From Cyanobacteriota bacterium (GTDB lineage: Bacteria > Cyanobacteriota > Cyanobacteriia > PCC-6307 > Cyanobiaceae): DNA of 64,000 nucleotides. Both the position numbers and the translations under genes were made by a program. Under the pieces are notes generated by a model. It searched no databases and was not told where the DNA came from. It was given only the letters and a program-made list of their open reading frames with translations. The DNA lies in the NCBI GenBank assembly GCA_027620015.1, contig JAQCGH010000002.1, positions 17,462-81,461 on the forward strand, written 5' to 3'. Every line of letters begins with the position of its first letter. Position 1 is the stretch's first letter. Positions 1 through 9,412 of this stretch are shown piece by piece.

Positions 1-1
1 G

Positions 2-121
2 GTGGCTGCAGCTGGTGGTGAGCTGTGCGGCTTCGGCTTCGTAGCCGAACTGGCAGCCTTGGAAGGCCGCCGCAAGCTGCCTGATGGTCACCCCGTGGAG
101 TCGCTGATCATCTACTCCTGA
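2..121 (+). CDS. apt: Adenine phosphoribosyltransferase, C-terminal end (partial)
   Basis: This is the last 39 codons of a gene that enters from the left edge. The readable residues include a GGE turn, a hydrophobic [11 protein letters not shown] stretch, a GRRKL motif and a VESLIIYS tail. That matches my recollection of the Apt C-terminus, where GFxxELxxLxGRxKL is followed by a short beta strand. Apt converts adenine and PRPP to AMP in purine salvage. The PRPP-binding loop lies outside the window, so the call rests on the tail alone. It converges on the leftward hydroxylase gene, with about 50 bases between the two stops. Confidence 0.75.
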   Translation: MAAAGGELCGFGFVAELAALEGRRKLPDGHPVESLIIYS

Positions 122-172
122 GTTCAGCCCGAAGCGCCAAAGCACAACCAACAGGAGGCCTGCTCCTACTGA

Positions 173-1333
173 TCAGCGGCGCAGCAGCTGGCAAGGGCCA
201 TCGGTCATGGCGGACAGGCTCAGTTGGCGCAAGGGCGCAAGCTTGACCAAAAGCAACAGGGCCAGGTGACGCAGGGGCAGTAGCAGGGGCGAAAGATTCG
301 AAAAAAATCTCACCAACAGATCGGTAGCCACCAGGGTGAGCAGCAAATCCGGCCAACGTCGCCTTGCGTAGGCCGCCGGCAACCGGTGCAAAGCCAACCG
401 TCCGGACGCTGCGCGCTTGGCCAGGCGATGCAGGGTGGCCACATCACGCCAACAGAGGTTTAGGCCCTGGCCACCCACTGGATGGCAGCGGTGACCGCTC
501 TCTCCCACCAGCACCGTGTTGCCCCTGTGCAGGCGATGGGCCAGTAGCAGAGCTACCGGGAAGGCGCGCGGATCGTCAAGCAAGGCATCTGGCTGGAGCT
601 GGTCTGGCAGGGCACCGGCCAGGGCATCTAGGAAAGCCGCATCACTGAGGCTTTCAAGCTGATGGCAGCGCTGGGCTGGGGCACTCCAGACCAGCTGGAA
701 CAGGCCGTCACCAAGGGGCAGCACCGCAAAAGGTCCCTCAGGCCGCAGTAGCTCCCAGGCCTCGTCATCGGCGCTGCCGCGGAGTTGCACCAGGGCGGTG
801 AGGCAGTTTTGGCGATAGGCCCACTGCAACACGCCAATGCCAAGGGCATCGCGGCTGGGCGAGTGAGGCCCGTCGGCCGCCACGATCAGGTCGTGTGATG
901 GCTGATTGGCTACAGCCTGCGGCGGCGGGGTGCCTAACTCCAGGGTGATGGAGGGATGGGCACTCAAGCGCCCCAGCAGCAGGGTCATCAGCGACCTGTG
1001 CTGCCCCACCCAGCCCACGGCAGCCGCCCGCCGCGAGCCCAGATCCGCCAAGCCGAAAGGTACCTGGCGCTGGGTGGCTAGATCAAGTAGCTGCAAGGAG
1101 CGAAAGGGAACCAGCACCTCCTGCACAGCTGGCCACAGCCCTAACTGCTCCAGCAGGCGCTGGCTGGAATGGGAGAAGGCATAAGCGCGGCTGCGCTCGA
1201 GCAGCACAGCAGCGGATAGGGGATCGCTGATCAGCACCTGCCAGCCAGCATCCGCAAGGGCAAGTGCTGTAAGGGCACCAGTGGGGCCCGCCCCATTCAC
1301 CAGGGCCCGAAGAACCGGTTTGGACTCGACCAT
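173..1333 (-). CDS. UbiH/VisC-family FAD-dependent hydroxylase
   Basis: This 386-residue flavoprotein monooxygenase begins with a Rossmann dinucleotide fold (GAGPTGALTALALADAGW, residues about 14-31). It carries the second FAD motif, in the form GESGHRCHPVGGQGLN, near residue 290. This is the UbiH/UbiF/VisC class of aromatic-ring hydroxylases. Cyanobacteria have no ubiquinone pathway of the E. coli type, so the substrate, perhaps a quinone or other aromatic, is not known from sequence. The gene lies downstream of hli on the same strand, but a hairpin terminator separates them, so it is probably transcribed on its own. The C-terminus is rich in Leu and Arg. Confidence 0.8.
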   Translation of the reverse strand: MVESKPVLRALVNGAGPTGALTALALADAGWQVLISDPLSAAVLLERSRAYAFSHSSQRLLEQLGLWPAVQEVLVPFRSLQLLDLATQRQVPFGLADLGSRRAAAVGWVGQHRSLMTLLLGRLSAHPSITLELGTPPPQAVANQPSHDLIVAADGPHSPSRDALGIGVLQWAYRQNCLTALVQLRGSADDEAWELLRPEGPFAVLPLGDGLFQLVWSAPAQRCHQLESLSDAAFLDALAGALPDQLQPDALLDDPRAFPVALLLAHRLHRGNTVLVGESGHRCHPVGGQGLNLCWRDVATLHRLAKRAASGRLALHRLPAAYARRRWPDLLLTLVATDLLVRFFSNLSPLLLPLRHLALLLLVKLAPLRQLSLSAMTDGPCQLLRR

Positions 1334-1365
1334 GGCTATTAAGGATCAGCCCAACGATCGGGCAC

Positions 1366-1393
1366 AAAAAAGCCGCAGTTATAAAGCTGCGGC
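1366..1393 (-). terminator. Rho-independent terminator of hli
   Basis: On the minus strand a perfect 7-bp stem (GCCGCAG/CTGCGGC, arms at 1387-1393 and 1372-1378) has an 8-base AT-rich loop and is followed by six T residues (1371-1366). It starts about 43 bases after the hli stop codon. This is the expected shape of an intrinsic terminator for a short, highly expressed monocistronic message. Confidence 0.8.
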
Positions 1394-1435
1394 AAACGGT
1401 GTAGCAAAGGCTCAGGCTAAGGCGAGAGGTTCAGA

Positions 1436-1693
1436 TCAGCCGATTCCGAGCAAGCCGCGGGTGAAGGACTCACCACCCATTGCAAGTTCAGTGGCGAGCA
1501 GGGCAATGAAACCGAGCATCGCCATACGTCCATTCAATTTTTCGGCACGCTCGTGAAAGCCCCAACCGCTTTCGGTCGATACAACTTCCATGCGGGGTTC
1601 TGTAGCGAAGGCATTCAGGCGACCGCCGTCTTCGGTAGTGACGGTGGCTCCGCGGATGGTGGCAGCTTCGATCGAAGGGGTGACTTGAGTCAT
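1436..1693 (-). CDS. hli: High-light-inducible protein (Hlip/SCP), one-helix chlorophyll-binding protein
   Basis: The gene encodes an 85-residue protein with a polar N-terminus and one C-terminal membrane helix. The chlorophyll-binding signature ExxNGRxAMxG is present at residues 51-61 (E51, N54, R56, M59, G61). Hlips are thylakoid proteins that bind chlorophyll and carotenoid, protect PSII assembly intermediates and are induced by high light. I chose the ATG at 1693 because it gives the usual Hlip length. A longer frame reaches 1840 but adds an unlikely N-terminus and would bury the regulatory repeats at 1709-1746. The gene has its own terminator and looks monocistronic. Confidence 0.93.
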   Translation of the reverse strand: MTQVTPSIEAATIRGATVTTEDGGRLNAFATEPRMEVVSTESGWGFHERAEKLNGRMAMLGFIALLATELAMGGESFTRGLLGIG

Positions 1694-1708
1694 GGAATCC
1701 TGAAGTGC

Positions 1709-1746
1709 GTTTGTACCCAATGTAACACAATATTGCGGTTTGTAAC
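1709..1746 (-). promoter_or_regulatory. HLR1-like repeats upstream of hli (possible RpaB site)
   Basis: Read on the minus strand, two octamers fit the HLR1 half-site consensus (G/T)TTACA(T/A)(T/A): GTTACAAA at 1746-1739 and GTTACATT at 1726-1719, with starts 20 bp apart. The intervening 10-bp block is degenerate, and a further related block, GTACAAAC, sits at 1716-1709. All four therefore fall on a 10-bp phase. HLR1 is the known binding element of the response regulator RpaB at high-light genes, including hli promoters, but it is usually two half-sites with starts 10 bp apart. Binding here is inferred. Confidence 0.55.
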
Positions 1747-1775
1747 TGTGGCCAGGAGATAAAGCCGCATCAGGC

Positions 1776-2423
1776 TCAGCGGAACCGCTTAAGGCAGAGC
1801 TCCTCAAAGGCAGGTCGCAGCAGGAAGGGGTATTCACCAACCCAAAGCTTCAGCTGGGGCAGCCAGGCGTCGCTAATTGCTCCTACCTGCGAAAAATCCT
1901 TTCTTTCACTGAGCACCAACACCCGTACAACCATCCCAGCACGAATTTGCTGATGCTTTTTTACATAAGGGAAGCGGACCTTGCCGAGATAGCCCTCCTC
2001 GTCTTCAAGCTCAAGGGTGAGCCAGGTGCGGCGGTTTTCCACCAGCTCCAAGCGGCCGTCGTTATTTGCCTGTTCGCGGCGCTCCTCCACGATTTCTCGT
2101 GTATATAAATCTGCAATCTGGCCTTCAAACAGGGCTGCAGCCGGATAACGGCGCAGGCTGGAATTTTTCTGACCAGCCTCGAGGATCGGTCCCCAGAGCA
2201 AGTAGAGGGCAAAAACAAAGCCGACTACCAGAAATACCGGACCGAACTGGCTGGAGAACAACAGGGTTTGGCTTATTAAAAGGGCAATCACCGCGCCGAT
2301 CACCGAGATCAGCACCCGCTGAAGGACCTTGCGGGGATTGCCGGTGCAGAAATTAAACTGGGGGCCTGTGGCCACCGCTGGGATCAGGCGGAGCAGCTCG
2401 CCAGGGCGGAGGGGAAGCAGCAT
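1776..2423 (-). CDS. Conserved cyanobacterial membrane protein
   Basis: The 215-residue protein has two closely spaced hydrophobic segments (about residues 35-55 and 60-80), followed by a soluble C-terminal part rich in beta-strand-like sequence (for example RTWLTLELEDEEGYLGKVRF). Proteins of this shape are widely conserved in cyanobacteria, and some have been named phosphate ABC transporter permease. Nothing here resembles a permease fold, so I do not adopt that name. Its ATG overlaps the dapB stop (ATGA at 2423), so translation is probably coupled to dapB. Function is unknown. Confidence 0.75.
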   Translation of the reverse strand: MLLPLRPGELLRLIPAVATGPQFNFCTGNPRKVLQRVLISVIGAVIALLISQTLLFSSQFGPVFLVVGFVFALYLLWGPILEAGQKNSSLRRYPAAALFEGQIADLYTREIVEERREQANNDGRLELVENRRTWLTLELEDEEGYLGKVRFPYVKKHQQIRAGMVVRVLVLSERKDFSQVGAISDAWLPQLKLWVGEYPFLLRPAFEELCLKRFR

Positions 2424-3277
2424 CAGATCAGCCGCTCCAGGCCGTACACCAGACCTCTGAGCTGGCGCACCTTACGCACGGTGAGAAGTACTCCAGGCAT
2501 GTAGGCGGAGCGGTCAATGGTGTCGTGGCGCAGGGTATAAGTCTCACCTAGCGCGCCAAATATCACCTCCTGGTGGGCCACCAGCCCCGGTAGGCGGATC
2601 GAGTGCAAGCGCAGGCCGCTCTCCCTTTGGCCACCGCGGCAGCCCGCCAGGGTTTCGTGCTCTTCCACCTGCTGGGGGTTGAAGGCTTTACCAAGCTCCT
2701 CAATTAACTCGGCGGTTTTGATGCAAGTACCGCTGGGGGCATCTGCCTTGCGGTTGTGGTGGAGTTCCGTGAGCTCGGCGAAGTCATAGAAGCGGGCGGC
2801 GGCGGCGGCAGCCTGCTGCAGCAGCACCATGCCAACTGAGAAGTTGGGGATCACTGCACCGCCCACAGAGGCCTTATCGGCAAAGCTGGCCAGATCTGCT
2901 AGCTGCAACTGGCTCAGGCCGGTGGTGCCGATCACCGGGTGCACGCCGTAGGCGATCGCCGCACGGGTGTGCTCGTAGACCACTGATGGATGGGTGAAAT
3001 CCACCAACACCGCAGATCCACCCTGGCGAGCCGCCTGACTGGCTTGGCAAAGGGCACCCTCAAAGTCGCTCGTGATAGCCACTTCCAACTCACCGAGGCC
3101 TAGTTCAAGACCTAGATCGGCACCCTCCTTGCCGGGGGTGGTGTCGATGGCGGCTACAAGGCTGCAGTCGGTGGCCGCAATCATGGCCCGCACCACCTCG
3201 GCGCCCATGCGGCCAAGCGCACCGGCCACCACAACGGGGATCGTTACCCCTAAGGCCGTATCGGGAGCAGGAACCAT
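2423..3277 (-). CDS. dapB: 4-hydroxy-tetrahydrodipicolinate reductase
   Basis: DapB performs the NAD(P)H-dependent reduction in the diaminopimelate branch that supplies lysine and peptidoglycan cross-links. The N-terminal nucleotide-binding motif GALGRMG appears at about residues 20-26. The catalytic and substrate-binding segment [12 protein letters not shown] is present near residue 170. The length of 284 residues is slightly above the usual 270 because of a short N-terminal extension. The gene overlaps the downstream membrane-protein gene by 1 bp and is divergent from chlH, with roughly 105 bases between the start codons for both promoters. Confidence 0.95.
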   Translation of the reverse strand: MVPAPDTALGVTIPVVVAGALGRMGAEVVRAMIAATDCSLVAAIDTTPGKEGADLGLELGLGELEVAITSDFEGALCQASQAARQGGSAVLVDFTHPSVVYEHTRAAIAYGVHPVIGTTGLSQLQLADLASFADKASVGGAVIPNFSVGMVLLQQAAAAAARFYDFAELTELHHNRKADAPSGTCIKTAELIEELGKAFNPQQVEEHETLAGCRGGQRESGLRLHSIRLPGLVAHQEVIFGALGETYTLRHDTIDRSAYMPGVLLTVRKVRQLRGLVYGLERLI

Positions 3278-3384
3278 GGCGTTTGAAAAGCGCTGATATC
3301 AACCCTATGCGGGGCATGCAAGGCAAGATCACCCGTAAAGGCAGTGACCCCCGTAGATTCGCCAATAACCCTTAATCCGCGCGC

Positions 3385-6300
3385 ATGTTCACGCAGGTTC
3401 GCTCCACCAACCGCCGCGTTACGCCCGGAGAAGTGAATGGCCGTGCCGTGATGAAGGCCGTTTATGTGGTGCTTGAGCCCCAGTACCAAAACGCGCTGAC
3501 CCTTGCAGCCAAATCGCTTAACGCCCAAAACAGCCCACTGGCGATCGAGCTGAGCGGCTACCTGATTGAGGAACTGCGCGACCCCCAAAACTACGCCGAC
3601 TTCCAGGCAGATGTGGCGGCGGCGGATGTCTTTATTGCTTCGCTAATTTTCATTGAAGACCTGGCCCAGAAGGTAGTGGAAGCGGTAGCTCCGCACCGAG
3701 ACCGGCTTAAGGCAGTGGTGGTATTCCCCTCCATGCCGGAGGTGATGCGACTCAACAAACTCGGCACCTTTTCAATGGCCCAGTTGGGCCAGAGCAAGAG
3801 CGCCATCGCCAGCTTCATGAAAAAGCGCAAGGAGGCTGGCGGAGCCGGCTTCCAAGACGCGATGTTGAAGCTGCTCAACACCCTGCCGACGGTTCTTAAA
3901 TATCTGCCGGTGGAGAAGGCGCAAGATGCCCGCTCCTTCATGCTCAGCTTTCAGTATTGGCTGGGCGGCACCCCAGACAATCTCAGGAATTTTCTGTTGA
4001 TGCTGGCCGATAAATACGTATTCCCACGAGGCGGCACTAGCGAAGCTGCCAATCGAACTGAGGTGGTTGTTGCAGAGCCCGAGGTATTCCCTGACCTGGG
4101 TATTTGGCACCCACTAGCGCCGGGAATGTTTGAAGATTTAAAGGAATATTTAAACTGGAATTCCAGCCGCAGCGATTTAAGCGAGAAGGCCCTCATCACT
4201 CCGGTAATCGGCCTAGTGCTGCAGCGCAGCCACATCGTCACTGGCGATGAAGCTCACTACGTGGCGATCATTCAAGAATTGGAATACCGCGGCGCCACGG
4301 TGATCCCGGTGTTCTGCGGTGGGCTTGATTTCACCAAGCCAGTCAATGCCTTTTTCTACGACCCTCTCAACCCTGAGGTCTCCTTGGTGGATGGGGTGGT
4401 GTCACTCACGGGTTTTGCCCTTGTGGGTGGTCCGGCTCGGCAGGACCACCCCAAGGCGATTGAGGTGCTCAAAAAGCTGAACCGCCCCTACATGGTGGCG
4501 TTGCCGCTGGTGTTTCAAACCACCCAAGAGTGGGAGGAGAGCGATCTAGGTCTGCACCCAGTTCAGGTGGCCCTACAGATCGCCATCCCAGAATTAGATG
4601 GCGCTATAGAGCCAATCGTGCTCAGCGGCCGCGACGACGCCACCGGCAAAGCCCACACCCTGCAAGACCGGGTCGAAGCGATCGCAGAGCGCGCAATCCG
4701 CTGGGCCTCCCTGCGGATCAAGCCTCGGGCTGAAAAGAAGCTGGCGATAACCGTGTTCAGCTTCCCCCCAGATAAGGGCAACGTCGGCACGGCGGCCTAC
4801 CTAGATGTATTTGGCTCGATCTTCCGGGTGCTCGAGGAGATGAAGGCAAAGGGATACGACGTGGAGGGCCTGCCGCGGGATTCCAAGGCCCTAATGGAGG
4901 CGGTGATCAACGATCCAGAAGCCCTCCAGGGTGCACCGGAGCTGGCGATCGCCCACCGCATGAGCGTGGAGGAGTACGAGCGGCTCACCCCCTACTCCGA
5001 ACGACTTGAAGAAAACTGGGGCAAGCCCCCCGGCAACCTGAACAGCGACGGCACCAACCTGCTGATCTACGGCCGCCACTTCGGCAATGTGTTTGTGGGC
5101 GTGCAACCCACTTTTGGCTACGAGGGCGATCCGATGCGGCTGCTCTACTCGCGCAGCGCCAGCCCCCACCACGGATTTGCCGCCTACTACACCTATTTGG
5201 AAAAGGTGTGGGGAGCCGATGCGGTGTTGCACTTCGGCACCCACGGCTCGCTGGAGTTCATGCCTGGAAAGCAGATGGGCATGAGCGAAACCTGCTACCC
5301 CGATTCACTAATTGGCGCCCTGCCAAACCTCTATTACTACGCCGCTAATAACCCAAGCGAAGCCACGATCGCCAAGCGGCGTGGCTACGCCTCCACGATC
5401 AGCTACCTCACACCACCGGCAGAAAATGCCGGCCTCTATCGGGGCCTCAAGGAACTCGGTGAGCTGGTAGGTAGCTATCAACAACTACGTGAGGGCAGCC
5501 GGGGCGTGCAGATCGTCAACGCGATTGTGGAAACGGCGCGCCAGTGCAATCTCGACAAGGACATTTCCTTCTCTGATCTTGATGCTTCAGAGATGGGCCT
5601 TGATGGCCGCGATGGTGTGGTGGGTGCGGTGTACCGCCAGCTGATGGAAATCGAAAGCCGGCTCTTGCCTTGCGGCTTGCACACGATTGGTAAGCCGCCT
5701 ACCGCTGAGGAGGCGATGGCGACTTTGGTGAATATTGCGGCCCTTGAGCGTGAGGAAGATGGCCTGCGCTCCCTGCCAGCCCTGCTTGCCGAAAGCCGGG
5801 GCCGCACGATTGCTGACATCTACAAAGGCAACGACGACGGCGTACTAGTTGATGTAGAGCTCAACCGCACGATTACCGAGGTGTGTCGCTCGGCGGTGAG
5901 CGCCATGGTGAAGGCCGTTACCGGCGCTGATGGCCGGGTAACCCTGCGTCAAAACTTTGGTTGGTTGATTGCCCTGCTGGAGAAATTCGGCTTCCAGTTG
6001 CCTAGTCCCTGGCTTAGTGCCTGCCGCAACGCAGGCTTTGCCGGGGTTAACCAAGCTGAGCTCGACAAGTTGTTTGGCTACCTGCGCTTCTGCCTTGAAC
6101 AAATCTGCGCGGATATGGAGATGCAGAGCCTTCTTAAGGCCCTCGACGGCGAATACGTGCTTCCCGGCCCAGGCGGTGACCCGATCCGCAACCCTGGCGT
6201 GCTGCCCAGCGGCAAAAACATCCACGCACTTGATCCCCAATCGATCCCCACCCGCGCCGCAATTGCTGCCGCCAAAGTTGTGGTAGATCGGCTAATCGAG

Positions 6301-7401
6301 CGCCAGAAAGCCGAGCAGGGCTCCTGGCCCGAAACGATTGCCTGCGTGCTCTGGGGCACCGACAACATCAAGACCTACGGCGAATCCCTGGCTCAGATCC
6401 TCTGGTTTATCGGTGTGCGGCCAGTGGCCGACTCCCTAGGCCGGGTAAACAAGCTTGAGCTGATCTCCCTTGCAGAGCTGGGCAGGCCCCGTATCGACGT
6501 GGTGGTGAATTGCAGCGGCGTGTTCCGCGATCTGTTTATCAACCAGATGGGCCTGATCGATCAGGGCGTGAAGATGGCAGCGGAGGCTGATGAACCTCTT
6601 GAAATGAACTTTGTGCGTCGCCACGCCCAAGAGCAGGCGGCGGCCCAGGGAGTATCTCTGCGGGATGCGGCGACGCGGGTGTTTTCCAATGCCAGCGGTA
6701 GCTACAGCTCAAATGTGAATCTGGCGGTGGAAAACAGCACCTGGGAGGAGGAGAATGAGCTGCAGGAGATGTATCTCTCACGCAAAACCTTTGCCTTCAA
6801 CGCCGACAATCCAGGTGAAATGAACCAGAACCGAGAAGTGTTCGAATCAGCCATGAAAACGGCTGACGTGACATTCCAGAACCTGGATTCAGCTGAGATT
6901 TCCCTCACTGATGTGAGCCATTACTTTGATTCCGACCCCACCAAGCTCATCGCCGGCTTGCGTGACGATGGCAAGACACCGACGAGTTATATCGCCGATA
7001 CCACCACTGCAAATGCCCAGGTGCGCTCTTTGAGCGAAACGATCCGGCTCGATTCGCGCACCAAGCTGCTAAATCCCAAGTGGTATGAGGGAATGCTGAA
7101 TAGCGGCTACGAGGGTGTGCGCGAAGTGGCCAAGCGGCTCAACTTCACCCTGGGCTGGAGCGCCACCAGCGGCTCTGTAGACAATTTCGTGTACGAAGAG
7201 GCAAACGACACCTTCATCAACGATCCGGAGATGCGCAAGCGACTGATGGAGCTCAATCCACACAGCTTCCGCCGCATCGTGGGAACCCTGCTGGAAGTAA
7301 ATGGACGCGGCTACTGGGAAACCAGCGATGAGAACATTGCCCAGTTGCAGGAGATCTATCAGGAGATTGAAGACCGGATTGAGGGGGTCACTGAGGGGTG
7401 A
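3385..7401 (+). CDS. chlH: Magnesium chelatase subunit H
   Basis: ChlH is the large porphyrin-binding catalytic subunit of Mg-chelatase. With ChlI and ChlD it inserts Mg2+ into protoporphyrin IX, the first committed step of chlorophyll synthesis. At 1338 residues it is full length for the family and collinear with CobN-type chelatases. The hallmark [18 protein letters not shown] segment lies near residue 618. The ATG at 3385 gives the N-terminal extension usual in picocyanobacteria; an internal ATG at residue 23 (MKAVYVV) is the alternative. chlI and chlD are not in this window. The gene stands alone, between divergent dapB and convergent folP. Confidence 0.97.
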   Translation: MFTQVRSTNRRVTPGEVNGRAVMKAVYVVLEPQYQNALTLAAKSLNAQNSPLAIELSGYLIEELRDPQNYADFQADVAAADVFIASLIFIEDLAQKVVEAVAPHRDRLKAVVVFPSMPEVMRLNKLGTFSMAQLGQSKSAIASFMKKRKEAGGAGFQDAMLKLLNTLPTVLKYLPVEKAQDARSFMLSFQYWLGGTPDNLRNFLLMLADKYVFPRGGTSEAANRTEVVVAEPEVFPDLGIWHPLAPGMFEDLKEYLNWNSSRSDLSEKALITPVIGLVLQRSHIVTGDEAHYVAIIQELEYRGATVIPVFCGGLDFTKPVNAFFYDPLNPEVSLVDGVVSLTGFALVGGPARQDHPKAIEVLKKLNRPYMVALPLVFQTTQEWEESDLGLHPVQVALQIAIPELDGAIEPIVLSGRDDATGKAHTLQDRVEAIAERAIRWASLRIKPRAEKKLAITVFSFPPDKGNVGTAAYLDVFGSIFRVLEEMKAKGYDVEGLPRDSKALMEAVINDPEALQGAPELAIAHRMSVEEYERLTPYSERLEENWGKPPGNLNSDGTNLLIYGRHFGNVFVGVQPTFGYEGDPMRLLYSRSASPHHGFAAYYTYLEKVWGADAVLHFGTHGSLEFMPGKQMGMSETCYPDSLIGALPNLYYYAANNPSEATIAKRRGYASTISYLTPPAENAGLYRGLKELGELVGSYQQLREGSRGVQIVNAIVETARQCNLDKDISFSDLDASEMGLDGRDGVVGAVYRQLMEIESRLLPCGLHTIGKPPTAEEAMATLVNIAALEREEDGLRSLPALLAESRGRTIADIYKGNDDGVLVDVELNRTITEVCRSAVSAMVKAVTGADGRVTLRQNFGWLIALLEKFGFQLPSPWLSACRNAGFAGVNQAELDKLFGYLRFCLEQICADMEMQSLLKALDGEYVLPGPGGDPIRNPGVLPSGKNIHALDPQSIPTRAAIAAAKVVVDRLIERQKAEQGSWPETIACVLWGTDNIKTYGESLAQILWFIGVRPVADSLGRVNKLELISLAELGRPRIDVVVNCSGVFRDLFINQMGLIDQGVKMAAEADEPLEMNFVRRHAQEQAAAQGVSLRDAATRVFSNASGSYSSNVNLAVENSTWEEENELQEMYLSRKTFAFNADNPGEMNQNREVFESAMKTADVTFQNLDSAEISLTDVSHYFDSDPTKLIAGLRDDGKTPTSYIADTTTANAQVRSLSETIRLDSRTKLLNPKWYEGMLNSGYEGVREVAKRLNFTLGWSATSGSVDNFVYEEANDTFINDPEMRKRLMELNPHSFRRIVGTLLEVNGRGYWETSDENIAQLQEIYQEIEDRIEGVTEG

Positions 7402-7557
7402 ATAAAGGGTTGCAAACGCTTCAGGTATTGGAAGGCGATCTCAATGCCGCCGGCATCATCGAAACAAACTTCCATCGCCAAAACCTTGGAGATATTTAAA
7501 ACAGAGCTTCAATCAAAATCGGCTGCATCAATCCAGGCTTTCTCTCGCTGGCAAAAG

Positions 7558-8406
7558 TCAATGAGAAGGTTCTGGGTGATTAGTAGGCCTGAGCGCGTCG
7601 GCCATCCGGGCAACCTGCACTATTGGTCCAACGTCGTGCACACGCAGGATTCGGGCCCCCTGGGCGATCGCCTGGCTGCACACCGCCGCCGTGCCCCATA
7701 GCCGCGCCCGTGGCCTTGGCACGTTCAGCACAGCACCGATGAACCGCTTTCGCGAAGGCCCAACTAGCAGGGGAAAGCCTTCGGCCGCCAGGGTCCCTAG
7801 GCGCCGGAGTAAATCCAGATTGTGGTCTGTGTCCTTAGCGAAGCCCAACCCTGGATCCCAGATCAGCTGCCGCGGGCGCACCCCCACCGCTAGCGCCCTT
7901 TCAGTGGCTTCTAGTAAGCCAGCCCGCACCTCAGCCACCACATCGTCGTAATGGGCAAGGGAGTTCATGCTGCGGCTATTGCCGCGGCTGTGCATAAGCA
8001 CCAGCGGACATCCAACCGCAGCCACCAAGCGCAGCAGGGCAGGATCCCGCCGGCCACCGCTGACGTCGTTAATCCAGTGGGCTCCTGCCGCCAAGGCCGC
8101 CTCGGCCACCACCGCATGAAAGCTATCGATCGAGAGCAGGGCGCCTGGATGGGCAGCGCGAATGGCAGTGAGAGCAGGCAGTAAACGTGCCAGCTCCCGC
8201 TCGGGACCCACCTCCTCGGCACCGGGCCTGGTGCTCTGGGCACCCAAGTCGAGCAGATCGGCGCCCTGGGCCAGCATCCGCCCAGCAGCGCGCACCGCCT
8301 GCGCCGCGCTGGCGAGGCGACCGCCGTCGCTGAAGGAGTCGGGGGTGAGGTTCAGCACCCCCATCACTGCGGTGCGCTCGCCCCAGGCGAAACGGGGTTG
8401 GTCCAT
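7558..8406 (-). CDS. folP: Dihydropteroate synthase
   Basis: FolP condenses p-aminobenzoate with the pterin pyrophosphate in folate synthesis. The signatures are in order: GVLNLTPDSFSDGG near the N-terminus, LDLGAQSTRPGAEEV, NDVSGG, and the phosphate-binding GPSRKRFIG near the C-terminus. I place the start at the ATG at 8406 (MDQPRFAW, about 282 residues). The open frame extends to 8451, but that would overlap the end of tpiA and add 15 residues without family character. It lies 16 bases downstream of tpiA, so the two are probably cotranscribed. Confidence 0.93.
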   Translation of the reverse strand: MDQPRFAWGERTAVMGVLNLTPDSFSDGGRLASAAQAVRAAGRMLAQGADLLDLGAQSTRPGAEEVGPERELARLLPALTAIRAAHPGALLSIDSFHAVVAEAALAAGAHWINDVSGGRRDPALLRLVAAVGCPLVLMHSRGNSRSMNSLAHYDDVVAEVRAGLLEATERALAVGVRPRQLIWDPGLGFAKDTDHNLDLLRRLGTLAAEGFPLLVGPSRKRFIGAVLNVPRPRARLWGTAAVCSQAIAQGARILRVHDVGPIVQVARMADALRPTNHPEPSH

Positions 8407-8422
8407 CACAGCAGGGCCAGAT

Positions 8423-9151
8423 TCAGCGGCCGTAGTTGACGATGCGGGCAAAGCTCACCGGATCAAGGGAGGCACCACCCACCAACACGCCATCGATGTC
8501 GCTCTGGGCCATCAAATCGTCGATGGTGGCAGGGTTCACCGAGCCGCCATATTGCACAGTGACGCCAGGGTTGCCCACCCAGCCCCGGATCAGACCACAA
8601 ATGCGGTTTGCTTCCTCGGCGGCACAGGTCTTGCCGGTGCCGATCGCCCAAATCGGCTCGTAGGCCACCACCAATTGGGTGGGATCCACATCCTCTAGGC
8701 CCTGTTCGATCTGGCGGTGAATCACCCGCTCGGTTTCATTTGATTCGCGCTGGTCGAGGCTTTCACCCACGCACAGGATTGGTATCACTCCATGGCGCTG
8801 GGCGTTACGGGCGCGCAGGTTGATCTGCTCATCGCTTTCGCTGTAGTACTTGCGGGGCTCGCTGTGACCAACGATGGCGTAGCTCACCCCATGCTCCAGC
8901 AGCATCGGAGCCGAAATCATGCCGGTGTAGGCCCCTTGGTCTTCCCAGTGCACGTTTTGGCCAGCAAACTCCACGCCAGCACCCTCCAGGTGGCGACAAA
9001 GAGTTGGAATCGAAGTGAAAGGCGGAGCGATGACCACCTCCCTGTCGTCTGGGAGGTTGGCAATAAGTGGCCGAAACGTGGCTGCAAATACCCGCGTCTC
9101 AGCACAGGTCATGTGCATCTTCCAATTACCCGCGATCACGGCCTTACGCAT
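8423..9151 (-). CDS. tpiA: Triosephosphate isomerase
   Basis: TpiA interconverts dihydroxyacetone phosphate and glyceraldehyde 3-phosphate in the Calvin cycle and glycolysis. All catalytic elements are present: the Lys in AGNWKMH at the N-terminus, the His in IVGHSEPR near residue 96, the Glu in [11 protein letters not shown] near residue 165, and the phosphate-binding YGGSVNP. Family members normally read GHSERR; here the first Arg is Pro, a small departure beside the active site. The length of 242 residues is typical. The gene lies between an S4 RNA-binding protein gene and folP, all leftward. Confidence 0.96.
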   Translation of the reverse strand: MRKAVIAGNWKMHMTCAETRVFAATFRPLIANLPDDREVVIAPPFTSIPTLCRHLEGAGVEFAGQNVHWEDQGAYTGMISAPMLLEHGVSYAIVGHSEPRKYYSESDEQINLRARNAQRHGVIPILCVGESLDQRESNETERVIHRQIEQGLEDVDPTQLVVAYEPIWAIGTGKTCAAEEANRICGLIRGWVGNPGVTVQYGGSVNPATIDDLMAQSDIDGVLVGGASLDPVSFARIVNYGR

Positions 9152-9179
9152 CAGCCCTCTTCAGCACTGTGAGGAAAAC

Positions 9180-9377
9180 CTAATGGGCCAGCGGCCGGGG
9201 ACCCATAAACAACAGCTCGCGGCCGTTGAGCTCCACCGCATCACCAGGGGCCAACTGACGGCCCCGACGGGTTTCGATGGCGCCATTCACGCGCACATCA
9301 CCCCGCTGAATGCGCAGCTTTGCCTCGCCGCCGGTGCCCACCAGGCCTTCGTACTTAAGAAATTGGTCGAGTTTCAA
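9180..9377 (-). CDS. Small S4-domain RNA-binding protein
   Basis: The product is a 65-residue S4 domain of the YaaA/RlbA type. It reads KLDQFLKYEG at the start, then RIQRGDVRVNG, ending with GDAVELNGREL. S4 domains bind structured RNA such as rRNA or tRNA. I start at the TTG at 9377, where the S4 fold begins. The open frame runs to 9599, but the extra residues would overlap the divergent ABC transporter gene and look like translated noise. It sits 28 bases upstream of tpiA on the same strand. The RNA target is unknown. Confidence 0.8.
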   Translation of the reverse strand: MKLDQFLKYEGLVGTGGEAKLRIQRGDVRVNGAIETRRGRQLAPGDAVELNGRELLFMGPRPLAH

Positions 9378-9412
9378 GGGGCGGCTTAGAGAAGCAGCGA
9401 TAGCGTTACCGC

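Noticed and set aside
1694..1840. N-terminal extension of the Hli protein
   Set aside because: It would make the protein 134 residues with a non-family N-terminus and would cover the promoter repeats; the 85-residue start is typical.
7444..7701. Plus-strand frame after chlH
   Set aside because: It overlaps the end of folP on the other strand and has shadow-like composition; the 7402-7557 gap shows no gene.
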